Below are positions 7,415 through 10,430 of a DNA stretch of 10,430 nt, in pieces. The stretch's first letter is position 1. The number at the start of each line of letters is the position of its first letter. The notes under the pieces were generated by a model, which saw nothing but the letters and a program-made list of their open reading frames with translations, did not search any database and had not been told where the DNA came from. Source of the DNA: an uncultured Rikenellaceae bacterium (lineage in GTDB: Bacteria > Bacteroidota > Bacteroidia > Bacteroidales > UBA932); contig CALCYB010000024.1 in assembly GCA_937906485.1 (NCBI GenBank), forward strand, positions 1-10,430. Direction: 5' to 3'. The position numbers and the translations under genes are program-made.

Positions 7415-7426
7415 GTTCAACTGAAC
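7415..7426. promoter_or_regulatory. Candidate operator, umuD-side copy of dyad TTCAACTGAA
   Basis: GTTCAACTGAAC is an inverted repeat with 5-bp arms (GTTCA/TGAAC) around a 2-bp centre. It lies exactly 12 nt downstream of the plus-strand -7 box, the same offset as the permease-side copy has from its own -7 box. A site here in front of a umuDC operon would suit a damage-responsive repressor. The half sites are those of the Gram-positive LexA box GAAC-N4-GTTC, but in the opposite order, so this is not a match to that box. Confidence 0.55.
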
Positions 7427-7460
7427 ATCAGAAACATACGGCAACTCATTCTAAACTGAC

Positions 7461-7465
7461 AGGAG
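7461..7465 (+). promoter_or_regulatory. Ribosome binding site of umuD
   Basis: AGGAG lies 4 nt before the ATG at 7470 and fixes the umuD start. The spacing is a little short but workable. Confidence 0.6.
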
Positions 7466-7469
7466 TACG

Positions 7470-7895
7470 ATGGATATACTTCAACCCTTTCTACCGGATC
7501 TGGAAGCTACCTGGGAAGGCACCTTGGTGGGAGACATCAAAGCGGGGTTTCCGTCCCCGGCCGAAGACATACGCGAGAAACTGGATCTGACCAAACTCCT
7601 GATCCGGCACAAAGCCTCCACCTTCTTCTTTCGCGTCAGCGGGGTATCCATGATCGACGCCGGCATGGATGAAGGAGACATCCTGGTGGTGGATCGGAGC
7701 CTGGATCCCTACAACGGCTGCAAAGCCGTCTGCTTCATTGATGGGGAATATACCGTCAAGGAAGTGGAGATTTCCTCGGGCGTGCGTCTGCTCCCGGCCA
7801 ACCGCTCGGATGGACGTTACCGGCCGATTGAGGTCGGTCCTGACAACGAATTCATCATCTGGGGCATTGTCACTTACGTCATCAAAAAAATGTAA
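7470..7895 (+). CDS. umuD: UmuD-like S24 peptidase, DNA polymerase V accessory subunit
   Basis: 141 residues, close to the 139 of E. coli UmuD, with no DNA-binding domain, so it is UmuD-like and not LexA. The self-cleavage site is A25-G26 (IKAGFPSPAEDI). The catalytic serine is S60 in SGVSM, and the lysine is K97 in YTVKEVE, the same numbers as in E. coli UmuD. In the known system, RecA bound to single-stranded DNA stimulates UmuD to cut off its own N-terminus, and the UmuD' dimer then joins UmuC to form the mutagenic translesion polymerase Pol V. All residues needed for this are present. The gene lies 3 nt before umuC and is preceded by a good promoter and a dyad that could be its operator. 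Call is firm; SOS control is inferred. Confidence 0.93.
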   Translation: MDILQPFLPDLEATWEGTLVGDIKAGFPSPAEDIREKLDLTKLLIRHKASTFFFRVSGVSMIDAGMDEGDILVVDRSLDPYNGCKAVCFIDGEYTVKEVEISSGVRLLPANRSDGRYRPIEVGPDNEFIIWGIVTYVIKKM

Positions 7896-7898
7896 CCC

Positions 7899-9203
7899 AT
7901 GTTTGCGCTGGCCGACTGCAACAACTTCTTTGTCTCCTGCGAACGCGTTTTCCGTCCCGATCTGAATGGAAAACCGGTCATTGTGCTCTCCAACAACGAC
8001 GGATGTGCCATCGCACGCAGCAACGAAGCCAAAGCGCTCGGCATCAAGATGGGCGATCCCCTCTTCAAGATCCGCGACTTGGTCCGCCAGCACCAAGTGA
8101 CGGTCTTCTCCGGCAACATGGCCCTTTACGGCGACCTCTCCCAACGGGTACGCTGGGTCCTGCAGGAGTTTTCCCCCTCCATTGAGGTGTATTCCATTGA
8201 CGAAGCCTTTCTGAACCTTCAAGGACTCCGGGTAGAGGACTTTGACGGTTACGCCAAAGAAATCTCCCGACGCTGCTACAAAAACACCGGCATTCCTGTT
8301 TCTGTCGGCATTGCACCGACCAAGACCCTCGCAAAAATTGCCTCGCGACTCTGCAAACAATACCCCAGACTAAAAGGCGGTTGTTACATGCACCGTCCGG
8401 AGGATATCGAAAAAGTCCTCCGGAAACTCCCCATTGAAGAGGTATGGGGCATCGGACGGAAAAGTTCCAGAAAACTGCACGACCGCGGAATCTGGACAGC
8501 CCAAGCCTTTATCGGAATGCCCATGAATCAGGTCCGGCAACTGTTCGGCGTAACAGGCGTCAGAACCTGGTTGGAGCTGCAGGGAACCCCCTGCATCCAA
8601 TTTGAAGACACCCTCCCTGAAAAACAAAGCATCTGTGTGTCAAGAAGTTTTTCCAGCGAAATCTTTGACCGTACAGAACTGACCCAACAAGTCGCCAATT
8701 TTGCCGCAGAAGCCACACGAAAACTTCGCGGACAAGATTCGCTATGCACCGAGATGGCCGTGTTTGCCTACACCAACCGCTTCAAGGAAGATGCCCCTCA
8801 GGCCTGCCACAGCACCCTGATCCACTTCCCGGAAGCCACTGCGGAATACCGCCCGATACTGGCCGCTGCCGTCAATGCCCTGCAGGAAATCCACCAGCAG
8901 GGATACGGCTACAAAAAAGCAGGGGTCGTCATCACACGACTCCTCTCCAACAAAGACTACCGGTCCCTTCCCGGCGACCTCTTCGACCAGGACAGCCAAT
9001 GTTCCGAAGCCGGAGCCTGCCACGATCAACGACAGGAACGGGACCAACAGCTGAGCGAACTGATGGAAGACCTCCAACGCACCTACGGACGCGACATTAT
9101 CCGTTTCGGAGCCCAGGGAGACGGACACATCAAAAACACCCACGACAACCGCTCGCCCCATTACACCACACGCTGGGAAGATATTCCGAAGGTCAACCTA
9201 TAA
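7899..9203 (+). CDS. umuC: UmuC-like Y-family translesion DNA polymerase
   Basis: 434 residues, slightly longer than E. coli UmuC (422). The palm carries the metal-binding residues D6 (FALADCNNFF) and D101-E102 (YSIDEAFL), in the positions found in E. coli. The finger block SNNDGCAIARSNEAK follows, then TKTLAKIAS (141-149) and a helix-hairpin-helix-like segment (~178-205, VWGIGRKSSRKL). The little-finger region is ~245-350, and a C-terminal tail ends in SPHYTTRWEDIPKV. The steric-gate position, Y11 in E. coli UmuC, is F11 here. A sliding-clamp motif of the QLxLF type is not perfect; the nearest candidate is GDLFD at 359-363. It acts on damaged DNA at stalled forks with UmuD'. Start ATG is 3 nt after the umuD stop, so the two are almost certainly one operon. 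Confidence 0.95.
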   Translation: MFALADCNNFFVSCERVFRPDLNGKPVIVLSNNDGCAIARSNEAKALGIKMGDPLFKIRDLVRQHQVTVFSGNMALYGDLSQRVRWVLQEFSPSIEVYSIDEAFLNLQGLRVEDFDGYAKEISRRCYKNTGIPVSVGIAPTKTLAKIASRLCKQYPRLKGGCYMHRPEDIEKVLRKLPIEEVWGIGRKSSRKLHDRGIWTAQAFIGMPMNQVRQLFGVTGVRTWLELQGTPCIQFEDTLPEKQSICVSRSFSSEIFDRTELTQQVANFAAEATRKLRGQDSLCTEMAVFAYTNRFKEDAPQACHSTLIHFPEATAEYRPILAAAVNALQEIHQQGYGYKKAGVVITRLLSNKDYRSLPGDLFDQDSQCSEAGACHDQRQERDQQLSELMEDLQRTYGRDIIRFGAQGDGHIKNTHDNRSPHYTTRWEDIPKVNL

Positions 9204-9216
9204 TAAAGTAATATTG

Positions 9217-10014
9217 ATGATTCAAGATTTTCGTTTAATCGTATTTGCAACCACCGCAAGGCTGATGAGTTTCAGCAGGGCGGCTTTGGAATTGGGAATC
9301 AGCCAACCAGCCGTTTCTCTCCACATCCGGGAACTGGAGAAACAATGCTGCCGTCCGCTGTTTATCCGGCACGGCAGCTACATTGAACTGAGCCCCTTCG
9401 GCCAGGAGATCCTTCCCCTGATTCAGGAAATCATAATCCGGTATGAGAAGTTGAACGAACGCATTGCGCTACAGGACGAACTCCTCCATCGTCCGCTCAG
9501 ACTGGGTGCCACCCCGATTTTAGCCAAATACCTGTTGCCGACCCTGATTGCCACCCTACGCAAAACCTACCCTTCACTGGGGGTGGAACTCTTGACCCTG
9601 GACAACGCGGCCATCACGGATGCCTTGAACAACAGACAGATTGACTTCGGATTGAGTGACGATGAAGACCCGTACGACGGACTGGTTTACGACTCGCTCT
9701 TCTTCGACCTGCAGATCCTGGTCACCGCCTCGGGAGCAGCGACCTCCGTACCGGCGCAAAGCCTGAACAAACTGCCCATGATCTCCGAAAAGGAATTGGG
9801 CAGCATTGAGGCCGTCATCAGTTACCTCAAACACTCCGACTCCTACGCCTTCCTGCCGATGATTGCCATCCGGGAAGAACTGCAGACCCGACGCATCCGC
9901 CGTGTCCTGACCGATACGCCTCCTGCCCGGCGCCAATACTACCTGGTTTACCGCCCGGATGAAACATCTGATTTGAAAAACCTGTTGAAAAACCTCGCCC
10001 AACAACCGGTGTAG
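9217..10014 (+). CDS. LysR-type transcriptional regulator, short form
   Basis: 265 residues from ATG 9217-9219. A TTG one codon earlier (9214) is in frame but less likely. The winged helix-turn-helix is at the N-terminus: FRLIVFATTARLMSFSRAAL then ELGISQPAVSLHIRELEK (~5-44). A linker helix and a LysR substrate domain follow (LRLGATPILAKYLLPTLIATL from ~92). The family is usually ~290-320 residues. The shortfall seems to be in the co-inducer domain, where GSIEAVISYLKHSDSYAFLP follows PMISEKEL without the usual intervening ~30 residues. It lies 13 nt after umuC and 44 nt before an oxidoreductase on the same strand. A perfect dyad in that 44-nt gap could be its binding site, making the oxidoreductase its likely target. 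The ligand cannot be told from sequence. Confidence 0.88.
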   Translation: MIQDFRLIVFATTARLMSFSRAALELGISQPAVSLHIRELEKQCCRPLFIRHGSYIELSPFGQEILPLIQEIIIRYEKLNERIALQDELLHRPLRLGATPILAKYLLPTLIATLRKTYPSLGVELLTLDNAAITDALNNRQIDFGLSDDEDPYDGLVYDSLFFDLQILVTASGAATSVPAQSLNKLPMISEKELGSIEAVISYLKHSDSYAFLPMIAIREELQTRRIRRVLTDTPPARRQYYLVYRPDETSDLKNLLKNLAQQPV

Positions 10015-10036
10015 AGAAAAAAACAAAACCGATAAC

Positions 10037-10051
10037 CCCTATTGTAAAGAA
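10037..10051 (+). repeat. Intergenic repeat CCCTAYTGTAAAGAA, copy 2
   Basis: This is the 14/15 match to 7346-7360 in the permease-umuD intergenic region. It overlaps the left arm and most of the centre of the TTGTA-N6-TACAA dyad, so a protein reading this dyad might also bind, more weakly, upstream of umuD. Confidence 0.3.
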
Positions 10052-10057
10052 ATACAA
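10042..10057. promoter_or_regulatory. Candidate LysR operator, TTGTA-N6-TACAA
   Basis: A perfect 5-bp inverted repeat with a 6-nt centre ends one base before the ATG at 10059 and contains the T-N11-A pattern (T10042 to A10054) common in LysR-type binding sites. It fills the position where a ribosome binding site would lie, and no clear AGGAG is present. Binding here would block initiation or early transcription of the oxidoreductase. No TAnnTTTG box is seen in the 44-nt gap. Confidence 0.45.
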
Positions 10058-10058
10058 C

Positions 10059-10430
10059 ATGAAAGTACTTTTGATCAACGGCAGTCCGCACGCACACGGA
10101 TGCACCTATACCGCATTGCAAGAAATCGCACAGACCCTTCAGAGCGAAGGCATCGAGTCCACCCTCTTTCAAGTCGGCACACGCCCCTTGTCCGGTTGCC
10201 TGGGTTGTGGCCGATGTGCGGACAAAGGCAAATGCGTCATCAACGATGCCGGCAATGAATTTCTGGCAATTGCCGGAGACTATGATGCGTATGTCTTTGG
10301 AGCTCCCGTCCATTTTGCGAGTGCAAATGGAGCCATGATCTCCTTCATGGACCGTGTGTTTTCTGCCGGAAAACAAGTATTGCCCTTCAAACCGGCAGCT
10401 GCCGTGGTCAGTTGCCGCAGAGCCGGGTCA
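10059..10430 (+). CDS. Flavodoxin-fold NAD(P)H oxidoreductase / iron-sulfur flavoprotein-like, 5' part
   Basis: 124 codons are visible, running off the right edge without a stop. The start KVLLINGSPHAHGCTYTAL (2-20) is the FMN-phosphate-binding loop of NADPH-dependent FMN reductase/flavodoxin-like proteins. GCLGCGRC then KGKC (C47, C50, C53, C59) gives the spacing CX2CX2CX5C, within the compact CX2CX2CX4-7C motif that binds a [4Fe-4S] cluster in archaeal Isf. YDAYVFGAPVHFASANG (75-91) is the second flavin-contact region. The likely role is cytosolic electron transfer or reduction of small substrates (quinones, nitro or azo compounds, oxidants) with FMN and perhaps a cluster. The closest relatives in anaerobes are often unassigned. 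The gene follows the LysR gene by 44 nt and is probably its target. Confidence 0.85.
   Translation, partial: MKVLLINGSPHAHGCTYTALQEIAQTLQSEGIESTLFQVGTRPLSGCLGCGRCADKGKCVINDAGNEFLAIAGDYDAYVFGAPVHFASANGAMISFMDRVFSAGKQVLPFKPAAAVVSCRRAGS

Noticed and set aside
7415..7426. Calling the dyad a canonical LexA box
   Set aside because: Its half sites are in the opposite order to the Gram-positive box GAAC-N4-GTTC, and it does not fit the E. coli CTGT-N8-ACAG box. No lexA gene is visible, so only a neutral operator call is justified.
7491..8360. A 289-codon minus-strand ORF opposite umuD and the start of umuC
   Set aside because: It lies wholly antisense to two genes with intact catalytic motifs, and its translation shows no recognisable domain. 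It is a codon-bias shadow.
10015..10041. Terminator after the LysR gene
   Set aside because: The stretch has A-rich runs but no GC-rich hairpin followed by T's on the coding strand.

Overview
The window looks like a stretch of chromosome from a member of Bacteroidota, most likely Bacteroidales, of moderate GC content. The evidence is (i) -7 boxes of the TAnnTTTG type in front of genes, (ii) a nucleoside kinase with an N-terminal TGS-like region, a fusion typical of this group, (iii) a roughly 780-residue duplicated MacB/FtsX-type permease with no ATPase beside it, and (iv) a short, roughly 480-residue CstA. This assignment comes from recognising families, not from a database search. I see no rRNA, tRNA, CRISPR array, insertion sequence or phage gene.

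Layout, left to right. The 3' end of an LrgB-type membrane protein gene (1-169, +) is followed by an unusual 526-codon ORF (180-1760, +). Its first ~58 residues are the N-terminus of class II fumarase (FumC). The remaining ~468 residues are a different, unrecognised protein with a cysteine-bearing central part and a C-terminal membrane region. This ORF meets a minus-strand gene tail to tail, with the two stop codons overlapping. The minus-strand block is, in transcription order, the FtsX-like permease (7246-4901), the TGS/nucleoside kinase (4861-3206) and CstA (3196-1757). The kinase and cstA are 9 nt apart and probably share a transcript. The kinase probably has its own promoter inside the 3' end of the permease gene.

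A divergent intergenic region (7247-7469) separates the permease from a plus-strand block: umuD-like S24 peptidase (7470-7895), umuC-like Y-family polymerase (7899-9203), a short LysR-type regulator (9217-10014) and the 5' part of a flavodoxin-fold oxidoreductase with an Isf-like cysteine cluster (10059 to the window end). UmuD and UmuC keep all the expected catalytic residues and are 3 nt apart, so together they should form a damage-inducible translesion polymerase of the Pol V type.

Most notable observations. First, the fumarase/membrane-protein chimera is either a real gene fusion by deletion or an assembly misjoin. Second, the divergent intergenic region holds two copies of the dyad TTCAACTGAA. 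Each lies exactly 12 nt downstream of a TAnnTTTG -7 box, one for each direction, which suggests a shared operator co-regulating umuDC and the permease. Third, a perfect TTGTA-N6-TACAA dyad lies between the LysR gene and the oxidoreductase, and part of it belongs to a 15-nt sequence repeated (14/15) in the umuD upstream region.
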